NCBI GenBank assembly: GCA_938008185.1
Contig: CALLLR010000002.1
Coordinates: 1 to 56,228, forward strand
Direction of reading: 5' to 3'
DNA from: an uncultured Saprospiraceae bacterium
GTDB lineage: Bacteria > Bacteroidota > Bacteroidia > Chitinophagales > Saprospiraceae
Length of the DNA: 56,228 nt
The position numbers and the translations under genes are program-made. Shown one piece after another: positions 1-7,338 of this stretch; position 1 is the first letter of the stretch, and every line of letters begins with the position of its first letter. The notes beneath the pieces were generated by a model. The model ran no database searches. It saw nothing but the letters and a program-made list of their open reading frames with translations, and was not told where the DNA came from.

Positions 1-103
1 CAAAGAACTTTCACAAAAACAAAGACCTGAGATGAAGGTATTCACTGTTTCTAATCAAAATAGTGAAATTCATAATCAGCTCTCCCTTTTTGAAGGTTTA
101 TAA
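1..103 (+). CDS. C-terminal end of an unidentified protein (5' end outside window)
   Basis: An open frame enters from the left edge (first full codon at position 2) and stops with TAA at 101-103. It encodes about 33 residues, ending in NQLSLFEGL. The tail is charged and polar with no membrane segment. An 'LSLFE' type ending occurs in several unrelated DNA-metabolism proteins, but this fragment is too short to name. It is co-directional with purN, with a 143-bp gap that contains a tandem repeat. It is a partial gene because the window starts inside it. Confidence 0.45.
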   Translation, partial: KELSQKQRPEMKVFTVSNQNSEIHNQLSLFEGL

Positions 104-142
104 TTATCTAAAAACGTCAACCTATTTTAGGGATGGACAAAC

Positions 143-184
143 AGCAAATAGCAAATAGCAAATAGCAAATAGCAAATAGCAAAA
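143..184. repeat. 7-bp tandem repeat (AGCAAAT)n
   Basis: Five perfect copies of AGCAAAT and a sixth with one change run from 143 to 184. They lie about 60 bp upstream of purN. No promoter box is visible inside the array. It is a microsatellite-type repeat that could vary in copy number by slippage. Confidence 0.85.
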
Positions 185-246
185 TACCAATAACCCACAG
201 CAAAACCAGATTCACACAAAACGAAACCATTCAACCAACCGCTACC

Positions 247-837
247 ATGCTCAACATCGCCATCTTCGCTTCCGGCGGAGGCTCCAACGCCGAAGCCATT
301 ATCAACCATTTAAAAAATCACGAGTACCTTTCGGTTCGCCTGATTGTCTCCAATCGTAAAAATGCGGGGGTGCTGAATCGTGCGAAAAAACATGGTATCG
401 AGACCTTGGTAATTGACCGAGAAGAATTTTACAAAAATAAAGATTTTACCATCAAACTTGCTACCGCTCAAATTGAACTGATTGTTTTAGCGGGATTTCT
501 CTGGTTAATTCCTCCCTTTTTGGTCGAAGCATTTCCCAAAAAAATTATCAATATTCATCCCGCTTTACTTCCTAAGTACGGCGGCAAAGGAATGTACGGT
601 TATCATGTTCATCAGGCTGTTTTTGATAATAAAGAAAAAGAAAGCGGTCCGACCGTTCACTACGTCAACGAAGTATACGATGAAGGAAATATCATTTTGC
701 AGGCTCGTTGCCAGTTATTACCTACTGATCAACCGGAGGATATCGCTGCTAAAGTATTGAGGCTGGAACATCAAATTTATCCGGTAGCGGTGGAGATAGT
801 GGGGCGGTTTATTAGGGAGGGAAAAAAAAATTATTAG
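247..837 (+). CDS. purN: Phosphoribosylglycinamide formyltransferase (GART)
   Basis: This is the cytoplasmic folate-dependent transformylase that converts GAR to formyl-GAR in de novo purine synthesis. At 196 residues it has the usual PurN length. The phosphate-binding loop ASGGGSN is at residues 8-14. The catalytic triad is recognisable as Asn102 and His104 in NIHPALLPKYGG and Asp145 in VYDEG, equivalent to N106, H108 and D144 of the E. coli enzyme. The ATG at 247 is followed directly by the hydrophobic first strand (LNIAIFASGGG), which fixes the start. The gene is monocistronic in view: a tandem repeat lies upstream and convergent genes lie downstream. Identification rests on family knowledge plus visible motifs and is secure. 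Confidence 0.96.
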   Translation: MLNIAIFASGGGSNAEAIINHLKNHEYLSVRLIVSNRKNAGVLNRAKKHGIETLVIDREEFYKNKDFTIKLATAQIELIVLAGFLWLIPPFLVEAFPKKIINIHPALLPKYGGKGMYGYHVHQAVFDNKEKESGPTVHYVNEVYDEGNIILQARCQLLPTDQPEDIAAKVLRLEHQIYPVAVEIVGRFIREGKKNY

Positions 838-898
838 AAGGAAGTATCAAATTATCTTGACACTCCCTTCTAGTAATTATGAGTGAATATTATTTATT

Positions 899-1312
899 TT
901 ATTCAATTTTTATCACTTGTTTGGTAATTATGTTTCCAGAATTTTCAATAATTTGCAGGAAATATAAACCGTCGATACTATTGAAATTGTTTATTATGTT
1001 TAACTTATTGTTGCCTTTTTCAACCATTATTTTCTTTGAAATGATTCGCTGACCGTTGGTATTTATTAGTTGAATGCTAATTTCTTGCATTACATTTGAA
1101 TAAAACTTAACATTTAACTCATCTCTAAACGGGTTTGGAAATAGCAGGGCAGATGATAAAACATCAGTATCTGACTTCGCTTTTTCTACTGTATTATTTT
1201 CTTCATTATTAGTTTCCTGCATCTCTGCTTCTAATTCATCGTTATTATTTTTCACATCCGATTTACAGACCCAAATAATATTTCCGTTTTGATCAAATAT
1301 TTCCATCACCAT
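899..1312 (-). CDS. T9SS type A sorting domain fragment (3' half of a split secreted-protein gene)
   Basis: The 137-residue product has a Glu/Asn-rich linker (about residues 20-45) followed by a Por_Secre_tail domain, from FPNPFRDELNVKF through the GLYFLQI motif to KQVIKIE at the end. These domains direct T9SS export only when an N-terminal signal peptide is present, and this ORF has none. The adjacent upstream ORF (1293-1781) has the signal peptide but no sorting tail. The two overlap by 20 bp in different frames, and a TAG sits just before this ORF's ATG. The likely explanation is one ancestral gene broken by a frameshift. An independent start at 1312 is possible but would give a non-exported protein. 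Confidence 0.55.
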   Translation of the reverse strand: MVMEIFDQNGNIIWVCKSDVKNNNDELEAEMQETNNEENNTVEKAKSDTDVLSSALLFPNPFRDELNVKFYSNVMQEISIQLINTNGQRIISKKIMVEKGNNKLNIINNFNSIDGLYFLQIIENSGNIITKQVIKIE

Positions 1313-1781
1313 ATACTAATGTTTGGCCTCCACTACCAGGGTCAGGCCCAGGCTCAGAAAATGCACTACAGACGTTTAATTTAAGCCCCGAATATGTAAG
1401 TTCAAAACAATTTGAAATAAAGACATCAAACATTACGCAGCACTCTTCATCTGTTTCAAATTCTGTCGTAATACTAAAACTGTAATTACCAACATCGTTA
1501 ATTATCTCAGGAATTAAAAATGAGCCATCAAATAAAAGCAATGAATTCATACCACCTCCAGGAATTGAATATTGGATATCAACAGGATAAATATCAGGAT
1601 GAAAAGATAAATCTATAAAGCCAGGCGTAGTAGTACCGTTTAAGGATGTTTGAACATTTTCAGATTCTATCGTTATATCCTGACCTTTTAAAGAAATATT
1701 GAATAACAATATCAAGAATAAAATGGTGAGGATATTATCCGAATATTTTAACCAATTCATAATTTTAATTTTTAAGTTCAT
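1293..1781 (-). CDS. Small secreted protein lacking its sorting tail (5' half of a split gene)
   Basis: The 162-residue product begins with a cleavable-looking signal peptide: positively charged MNLKIK, a hydrophobic stretch ILTILFLILLFNISL, and cleavage near KGQ. The mature part is a short beta-rich region of unknown function. It ends in a Pro/Gly-rich linker (PGPDPGSGG) that would normally lead into a T9SS sorting domain. The frame then stops at 1293, and the sorting domain continues in the +1 frame (899-1312). The start overlaps the end of the next gene upstream (1765-2190) by 17 bp, which suggests translational coupling. I do not recognise the mature domain. Confidence 0.55.
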   Translation of the reverse strand: MNLKIKIMNWLKYSDNILTILFLILLFNISLKGQDITIESENVQTSLNGTTTPGFIDLSFHPDIYPVDIQYSIPGGGMNSLLLFDGSFLIPEIINDVGNYSFSITTEFETDEECCVMFDVFISNCFELTYSGLKLNVCSAFSEPGPDPGSGGQTLVYGDGNI

Positions 1782-2190
1782 TAATATATCTTTCCTTTTG
1801 TTTGTTTAGTTTTTCCATTGCTGGGGGAAAATAAGTTGCTTTTAATTTTCCTAGATCATTTTTCCTTATTCTTAGTAAGTAGTCTCCTGCTTCTTTAAAG
1901 CTAGCTGCAGCTTTTAATGATCGCTCCATTGAGCGCTCTTTAAAAAATAGATGAGATAAGACTGCAACAAAATACTTTTCTGCTTCAACATATTTTTCTT
2001 CAGAATAGAGTTTTTTCCCAATCTCTAAAGATAAATAGCTAAATGCTATTTGGTATTCAAATCTTACACTATCTAATTCTTCTATCATCGCCATTTTTTC
2101 TTCTCTCAATTCTGGAAAATCCAGACCATAAACTGTGCTTGTAAGCTTTAACTCCCTGTAATTAATGATAGCTATTTCCTTGTATTTCAA
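1765..2190 (-). CDS. Hypothetical protein, helical, probably 5'-truncated
   Basis: This 141-residue open frame starts at a TTG (2190). No ATG lies between it and the upstream in-frame stop at 2215-2217. The product is mostly helical and charged. A hairpin around residues 55-80 (IGKKLYSEEKYVEAEKYFVAVL) resembles a TPR unit. There is no signal peptide. Its first ~13 codons lie antisense to sequence that looks like the lost upstream part of the adhesin at 2191, so the true beginning of this gene is probably missing. The downstream gene 1293-1781 overlaps its stop. Function unknown. Confidence 0.4.
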   Translation of the reverse strand: MKYKEIAIINYRELKLTSTVYGLDFPELREEKMAMIEELDSVRFEYQIAFSYLSLEIGKKLYSEEKYVEAEKYFVAVLSHLFFKERSMERSLKAAASFKEAGDYLLRIRKNDLGKLKATYFPPAMEKLNKQKERYINELKN

Positions 2191-3987
2191 ATGTGTTGCC
2201 GCCCAGCGAATGTATCAAATATCATTGACAACGGTGAAAGAGGTTCAACCTTTGTTCAAGAAATAACTGCACTTGGTCAATTGATTTGCAACAATAGTCC
2301 TGTTTTTGATTTCGACCCATTGACTTCTTTTTGTGTAGGTGAGGAAATTGAAGTTTCACAAAGTGCACAAGATGTAGATGATAACCAATTAATATATACA
2401 TTTTGTAATCCGCTAGATGCCATTTTTGATGGTCAACTCCACCCCCCTCCTTATCCCATAGTTCCGTATGTTTTTCCAACCTATAGTTTCAACAGTCCAT
2501 TAGGAGAAAATGGCCTTTTCATCAATCCTTTCGATGGAACACTTACAGGTATCCCAACTATAATTGGCACTTTTGTGGTCGGCATCTGCGTAGAAGAATA
2601 TCAAAATGGTGCATTGATTGGCCGTGTACGACGTGACATACTAGTAACCATCGATGCTTGTGTTCCCATTATTCAACCATCTATTGTTTCTGATTCAACA
2701 AACATAGATGGAGTAAAGATAATAAACCTATGTAATGAGAATAATCTATATATAGAAAATACTACCATCGACACAGCAGCACTCTTAATGGCCTCTTGGA
2801 GTTTAAAAAGAAATAATACAACCTTGGTACAGAGTGATTCATCTTGGAATTTAGAATATACACTTGATACAAATGGACGCTACGATGGTCAAATGATTAT
2901 CGCTAAAAACGATTTATGTATTGACACCTTAGATTTCCAAATAAATGCAATTAATGGATTATCCACAAAATTTGAAGTAATCAATGATTCTTGCAAACAT
3001 AGTCCAATTGAATTAATAAACACAAGTATTTTACCCCAAGGTTATGACACCAATTACAACTGGATTATAGAAGATTCCACTATATCCTATTTAGAAAATA
3101 CTTACTATTTATTCACTAGACCTGGTCAGTATAACATCGGTTATGTTGTGGAGGTAGATAGGTTCTGTCAAGATACCTTTTATCAATTATTTAATTATCA
3201 ACCTGCTCCAAATATTATCATTTTATCGCCGTCAGCGGAAGCAGGCTGCGCACCTCTAACTACCACATTCAACAACCTGTCAGCGCCCGTTGATAGTCAG
3301 TACCTAGTAGAATGGGATTTTGGAGACAATCATCAAAGTTTTGATATTTCTCCAAACCATACTTTTACTGAATCAAAAAAACATGATATTTATGTTTCTA
3401 TTACTTCTCCGTTAGGTTGTCTTATTGACACTACTTTTCCTGAACTGATTAATGTAACTTCTCCTCCTGTCGCCGACTTTACCTGGAGTATTTTATCAGA
3501 ATCTGAAGAATCAGCAGTCATTCAATTAAATAATTTATCCTCATTTGACAGATACTGGGAATGGTCTAAAGGCAGTTATCTTTTTTCCAATGATCGCGAT
3601 CCAGAAATAATGTTGGATTTATATACACCATTTGATTTATGCTTAACTACATACGACCGGTATAGTTGTGTTGATACCATTTGCAATGAAATAAATATTT
3701 CACCAAAAACAACACTTTACTTTCCGAATGCATTTACACCAAATAACGACGGAATTAATGACAAATTCACCCCCGTTGGTAGATTAGAGAATTTAATAAA
3801 ATATAAGATCAATATCTTTGATCGGTGGGGAAAATTAGTCTTCACTTCTAAAGAACCATTTCAATCATGGGACGGTACTAATCAAGGGATTCTACTTTCC
3901 AACGGTGTCTATCATTATGAAGGTATCGCCATTGGTATAGATCAGTCGATTACAGAATTTTCTGGACATGTTGCCCTATTAAAATAA
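2191..3987 (+). CDS. 5'-truncated PKD-type adhesin with CHU_C (T9SS type B) C-terminal domain
   Basis: The 598-residue product lacks a signal peptide and begins inside a conserved region (CCRPANVSNI) that in related Bacteroidota surface proteins follows a secreted N-terminal domain. The in-frame sequence upstream of the ATG (2152-2190) still reads as family-like protein (SYFLVFQ before MCCRP) until a TAA at 2149. A Cadherin/Ig-like region spans residues ~40-150 and a PKD-like domain lies at ~340-425 (VEWDFGDNHQSFD). The gliding-motility-associated C-terminal domain is at ~509-598 (FPNAFTPNNDGINDKF, NIFDRWGKLVF, SNGVYHYE). Without a signal peptide the product cannot be exported, so this is probably a remnant. 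The strand turns over exactly at its 5' end. Confidence 0.6.
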   Translation: MCCRPANVSNIIDNGERGSTFVQEITALGQLICNNSPVFDFDPLTSFCVGEEIEVSQSAQDVDDNQLIYTFCNPLDAIFDGQLHPPPYPIVPYVFPTYSFNSPLGENGLFINPFDGTLTGIPTIIGTFVVGICVEEYQNGALIGRVRRDILVTIDACVPIIQPSIVSDSTNIDGVKIINLCNENNLYIENTTIDTAALLMASWSLKRNNTTLVQSDSSWNLEYTLDTNGRYDGQMIIAKNDLCIDTLDFQINAINGLSTKFEVINDSCKHSPIELINTSILPQGYDTNYNWIIEDSTISYLENTYYLFTRPGQYNIGYVVEVDRFCQDTFYQLFNYQPAPNIIILSPSAEAGCAPLTTTFNNLSAPVDSQYLVEWDFGDNHQSFDISPNHTFTESKKHDIYVSITSPLGCLIDTTFPELINVTSPPVADFTWSILSESEESAVIQLNNLSSFDRYWEWSKGSYLFSNDRDPEIMLDLYTPFDLCLTTYDRYSCVDTICNEINISPKTTLYFPNAFTPNNDGINDKFTPVGRLENLIKYKINIFDRWGKLVFTSKEPFQSWDGTNQGILLSNGVYHYEGIAIGIDQSITEFSGHVALLK

Positions 3988-4069
3988 ATACCAATGATTC
4001 GCTCTGTCAGTAGACCTTTTTCCGGCAACTTTTAACCTTTTTTTACGATTAAGTAGGTAGATTTCTGTT

Positions 4070-4077
4070 TAAATTTG
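4070..4077 (+). promoter_or_regulatory. Bacteroidota -7 promoter box TAAATTTG
   Basis: TAAATTTG matches the TAnnTTTG box of the Bacteroidota primary sigma factor. It lies only 5 bp before the ATG at 4083, so the predicted transcription start falls at or next to the start codon and the mRNA may be leaderless. No convincing -33 TTTG is visible. Confidence 0.5.
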
Positions 4078-4082
4078 TTTAC

Positions 4083-5996
4083 ATGAAAAGTTTCCGGATA
4101 AATATCATCGTTTTAGCATTGCTTTTTGTGGGTAATGGTCTTTTGGGGCAAAACTGGAAACAGCTCTCCCGTTCTGCCAAAGAAATGGAAAACAAAGGCG
4201 AGTACAGCGCCGCCGGACAAGCCTACGAATCTGCCTATCGGCTCAAATCCAGCAAAAAAGAATTTATCAACGCAGCGGGAGAAGCTTATCTTCAGGCGGG
4301 GGATTATGTCAGCGCCGAAAGAGCCTTTGGAAAAGTTCAGTCGGATGAAGACTTTCCTTTGGCGGGTCTGAAATATGGCCGGGCCATCAAATCTCAGGGA
4401 CGCTACCGCGAAGCGAAGGCCGCCCTGAAAACCTACGCTCAAACCTACAAAGGATCAGATAAAGCCCTAATCCAAAAATTAGTAGACAATGAAATTGCGG
4501 GTTGTTTACTCGCCGAAGGAATGGAAAATCCGGAACTACAGCCTACCCTTTCCCGATTGGATAACGCGGTAAATTCTCCGGCAAATGATTTTGCACCGAT
4601 TCCCTTCGCTTCTGGCATTCTTTATTTCACCTCCGCCCGAGACAGCAAAACAAATATCTTACGTTCTCGTCTGGAGGGCGGTGAATGGTCGGTAGCTATC
4701 GAACCAAAATTGCCTGCCGCAGCGGCCGGTGCGCTCAGCCAGGGAACATTTAGTCCGGACGGTCAGCGATTTTACTTTACAGTTTGTAAAAATGACGATT
4801 GGAAAGGTGCGCGGGCCCAATGTGATATTTACGTGACCCGAAAAAAAGACAACAGCTGGTCTGCTCCGGCGAAATTGCGGGAATATATTAAAATGGGTGG
4901 AACTACCGCCATGTATCCGTACGTAGTGGAAAACGGAAACAACGAAGTTCTTTATTTTGCTTCTGATCGACCCGACGGATACGGTGGCATGGATATCTGG
5001 TATACGACCCGACGAATCGACAGCGATGAGTTCGATTTTAGTTTTCCAAAAAATGCAGGCAAGAAAATTAATACTATCGGAGACGAGATTACTCCTTTTT
5101 ATGATCCACAACAAAGGTCTTTATTCTTTAGCTCTAATGGTCACCCAACTATTGGAGGCTTCGACATATTTCGCAGTAACGGAGATGCGAATAACTGGAA
5201 CAAACCCGAAAACTTAAAGAAACCCGTCAATTCGCCCTCTGACGATTTTGGTTATATTTATCAGGATAGTAAAGAAAATATTTTTCTGGTTTCGACCCGT
5301 GATTTTAATGGAAAAGAAGGAAGTAACGATGCAGATATTTATACCATTAATAAGTTTGGCAGTGGAATGCTCGTCAAAGGAACGGTAAAAACTCGGTCGG
5401 GTCGAGACAAAAAGTACAAGGCTGCTTTGTACGAGGTTACGACCAATGGACAAAAACGATTATTGATTGCTAAGTTTTTTGAAACAGAAGATTTTCGATT
5501 CGATGTACTCCCGGAACGCAACTTCCTGTTAGAGGTCACCCAGACTGGCTATCCAAGCCTTGCTTATGATTTCAATACGCATGATCCGAATCAGAAAATT
5601 TATACTAACAAATTTGAGATTGGAACAAAACAAACCTCAACTTCTGCTAACACCAGGAATACTACCACTTCCACTCGACCACCAACGACGCGCATTTCGA
5701 CGCCCGTATCGACACCAATTTCTAAAGAACCCAATAAATCTTATTCCGGCACCTACTATAAAGTTCAATTAACGGTCGTAGTTACTTTTAATGAGCAAAG
5801 CGCAGAATACGACAAGGTTCGACCTTACGGTACAATCGATACCGAATATCTTCCTGATCGTGGTTGGACCAGAATTTTACTTTCTCCATTCTTCACCTTA
5901 AGCGAAGCTCGTGAAATGATGAATAAAGCAAAAAGTATGGGCTATCCAGATGCTTTTCCGGTACGATACCGGGATGGGAAGAGAATGACGCCATAG
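4083..5996 (+). CDS. TPR / PD40 beta-propeller envelope protein with C-terminal SPOR-like domain
   Basis: The 637-residue product starts with a signal peptide (hydrophobic residues ~7-20, cleavage near LLGQ). TPR-like helices occupy ~30-140 (YSAAGQAYESAYRLKSSKKE, EAYLQAGDYVSAERAF). PD40/WD40-like propeller strands follow at ~155-430 (FSPDGQRFYFT, LYFASDRPDGYGGMDIW, LFFSSNGHPTIGGFDIF). Next come a Thr/Pro/Ser-rich linker (~512-553) and a SPOR-like domain from ~556 (YYKVQLTVVV ... GWTRILLSPFFTLSEAREMM). The TPR-PD40 half resembles PorE/OmpA-type periplasmic proteins of Bacteroidota. Here the peptidoglycan-binding OmpA domain is replaced by SPOR, which in known proteins binds denuded glycan strands. 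A periplasmic role linked to T9SS or septal peptidoglycan is an inference. Confidence 0.8.
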   Translation: MKSFRINIIVLALLFVGNGLLGQNWKQLSRSAKEMENKGEYSAAGQAYESAYRLKSSKKEFINAAGEAYLQAGDYVSAERAFGKVQSDEDFPLAGLKYGRAIKSQGRYREAKAALKTYAQTYKGSDKALIQKLVDNEIAGCLLAEGMENPELQPTLSRLDNAVNSPANDFAPIPFASGILYFTSARDSKTNILRSRLEGGEWSVAIEPKLPAAAAGALSQGTFSPDGQRFYFTVCKNDDWKGARAQCDIYVTRKKDNSWSAPAKLREYIKMGGTTAMYPYVVENGNNEVLYFASDRPDGYGGMDIWYTTRRIDSDEFDFSFPKNAGKKINTIGDEITPFYDPQQRSLFFSSNGHPTIGGFDIFRSNGDANNWNKPENLKKPVNSPSDDFGYIYQDSKENIFLVSTRDFNGKEGSNDADIYTINKFGSGMLVKGTVKTRSGRDKKYKAALYEVTTNGQKRLLIAKFFETEDFRFDVLPERNFLLEVTQTGYPSLAYDFNTHDPNQKIYTNKFEIGTKQTSTSANTRNTTTSTRPPTTRISTPVSTPISKEPNKSYSGTYYKVQLTVVVTFNEQSAEYDKVRPYGTIDTEYLPDRGWTRILLSPFFTLSEAREMMNKAKSMGYPDAFPVRYRDGKRMTP

Positions 5997-6070
5997 GAGG
6001 AAGTTTTGGGTTTTGAGTTTTTGAGTTTTGAATTGTATATTTGAACTGACCATTTCCACAGTAGCAGAAA

Positions 6071-6120
6071 AATTCTAATTCTAATTCTAATCCTAATTCT
6101 AATTCTAATCCTAATTCCTA
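6071..6120. repeat. Hexanucleotide tandem repeat (AATTCT/AATCCT)n
   Basis: About eight copies of AATTCT and its variant AATCCT run from 6071 to 6120, and the last unit contains the TAG stop codon of the minus-strand gene at 6118. The flanking stretch 6005-6032 is also repetitive (TTTTGAG-like). It is a slippage-prone repeat lying between two convergent genes. Confidence 0.75.
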
Positions 6121-6999
6121 CCGAATCCCTCCCGTATGAATCACCACTATGCTGCTGCCTTTCGGAAAATAATCTTTTTCGATTAAATCAAAAATACCAT
6201 ACATCAGTTTTCCGGTGTAGATCCATTCTAGCGGAATGCCATAGTCCCTTTTAAAATCTGCGATAAATTTATCTAGTTCCGGCGTACGTCGTGCGTAGCC
6301 CCCAAAATGATAATCAGTTTTGACCGACCAGTTTTTGGGATCTTTGATATTTGCTTCCAATAGCAATTGTTGAATATCGCGTTGGTGAAAATCTCCTTTC
6401 AGGACAGAAAAGCCCAACACCTCACTTTCGCCGTCTAATCCAGCAACGATTCCCGCCAGCGTCCCCCCCGTTCCACAGGCGAGACAGATAAAGTCCGGAA
6501 GTCGGGAAAGCTGTTCCCTGATTTCTGCTGCGGTACGAGCACTTCCAGGAATTGCGTGGGTATTTGTTCCACCTTCCGGCAAAATACAGTAATTGGGATA
6601 ACGGGCTTGATAGATTTTATGGGCCTTTGCTTTATCCCGGTAGGTTGTCCGGTCCAGATATTCCAGTTGCATTCCAGCTTCCCGGGCAAAGGATAAGGTC
6701 GGATTGAGTGGCAAAATCGCCTCTCCACGGATGATCCCGATGGTAGAAAAGTCAAATAGTCGTCCGGCAGCAGCCGTAGCATAAATATGATTGGAGTAGG
6801 CTCCACCGAAAGTTAAAATTCCCCTTTTTCCTTGCCTTCTCATCTCTTTCAAATTGAATTCCAACTTCCGCCACTTGTTGCCAGAGAGCTGTGGATGAAT
6901 TAAATCTTCCCGTTTTATCCATACATTCACCGCTTTTTTATTTAAAAAATGGGACTGTAACGCAACCAATGGACTGGGTAAATTAAGGATATTCTTCAC
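6118..6999 (-). CDS. PLP-dependent ACC deaminase / D-cysteine desulfhydrase family protein
   Basis: This is a 293-residue fold-type II PLP enzyme. The PLP lysine is Lys42 in LSGNKWRKLE. TFGGAYSNHIYATAAAG is the substrate-binding Ser-Asn-His motif, and a phosphate-binding Gly loop lies at CGTGGTLAG. The N-terminal pattern (PSPLVAL, VWIKREDL) is typical of the family. Members deaminate 1-aminocyclopropane-1-carboxylate or release H2S from D-cysteine. In bacteria without an ACC source, D-cysteine desulfhydrase activity is the commoner assignment; the sequence alone does not decide. It is slightly shorter than characterised DcyD/AcdS enzymes (about 330 residues). The gene stands alone, with a TAnnTTTG box just upstream. 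Confidence 0.87.
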   Translation of the reverse strand: MKNILNLPSPLVALQSHFLNKKAVNVWIKREDLIHPQLSGNKWRKLEFNLKEMRRQGKRGILTFGGAYSNHIYATAAAGRLFDFSTIGIIRGEAILPLNPTLSFAREAGMQLEYLDRTTYRDKAKAHKIYQARYPNYCILPEGGTNTHAIPGSARTAAEIREQLSRLPDFICLACGTGGTLAGIVAGLDGESEVLGFSVLKGDFHQRDIQQLLLEANIKDPKNWSVKTDYHFGGYARRTPELDKFIADFKRDYGIPLEWIYTGKLMYGIFDLIEKDYFPKGSSIVVIHTGGIR

Positions 7000-7028
7000 G
7001 GTTTGGCATTATTCTTGAAATACATATA

Positions 7029-7036
7029 CAAAAATA
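7029..7036 (-). promoter_or_regulatory. -7 promoter box TATTTTTG for the PLP enzyme gene
   Basis: On the minus strand this reads TATTTTTG, a full match to TAnnTTTG, about 30 bp before the start at 6999. No clear -33 element is seen. Confidence 0.45.
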
Positions 7037-7095
7037 CAATACTTTTATTTTAAATATAGAAATACCCCTTAATAACATTTTAAACAAAACACACG

Positions 7096-7255
7096 ATGAA
7101 ACACTTAAATTTAACAAAAGGAGACGGCGGTTACGCCTGGGTTGGATAGAATCTGCCCGTTCCTACTAAGCATACTTTGATCGGTCTAAGATCAAATATC
7201 ACCTAAAAAAACCCATTTTAAAGCGAAAGCCGATTTATTAATTTAGATCGGCTTT
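7096..7255 (+). other. Structured intergenic element with 17-codon ORF and terminator
   Basis: Between the minus-strand PLP enzyme and the hemolysin III gene lies a stretch that looks like a short transcript. ATG 7096 to TAG 7147-7149 encodes 17 residues (MKHLNLTKGDGGYAWVG). Within and after it are hairpins: GGCG/CGCC around 7127-7138 and TTTGATC/GATCAAA at 7176-7182 and 7190-7196. A rho-independent terminator follows at 7226-7255. It could be a small RNA, a small-protein gene, or a cis-acting leader for the gene at 7339. I cannot match it to a named RNA family. Confidence 0.35.
7226..7255 (+). terminator. Rho-independent terminator / attenuator upstream of hemolysin III gene
   Basis: A 9-bp perfect stem (AAAGCCGAT with ATCGGCTTT) and a 12-nt AT-rich loop are followed by a short T run. 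It ends 83 bp before the ATG at 7339 with no obvious long gene before it, so it either ends a small transcript or acts as an attenuator. Confidence 0.65.
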
Positions 7256-7338
7256 TTACATTTTACGAAATATTGTCTGTACGCCGCTGGACATCCTCCT
7301 AATTTTTATCTATTTTTCCAGGAAGAACTTACATACCT

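Noticed and set aside
127-309. 60-codon minus-strand ORF before purN
   Set aside because: It runs through the 7-bp tandem repeat, giving a repetitive YLLFAIC peptide, and overlaps the purN start in antisense.
832-878. Hairpin after purN as a terminator
   Set aside because: The arms (ATTAGAAGG and its partner near 866-878) pair only imperfectly with bulges and there is no clean T run, so I did not list it.
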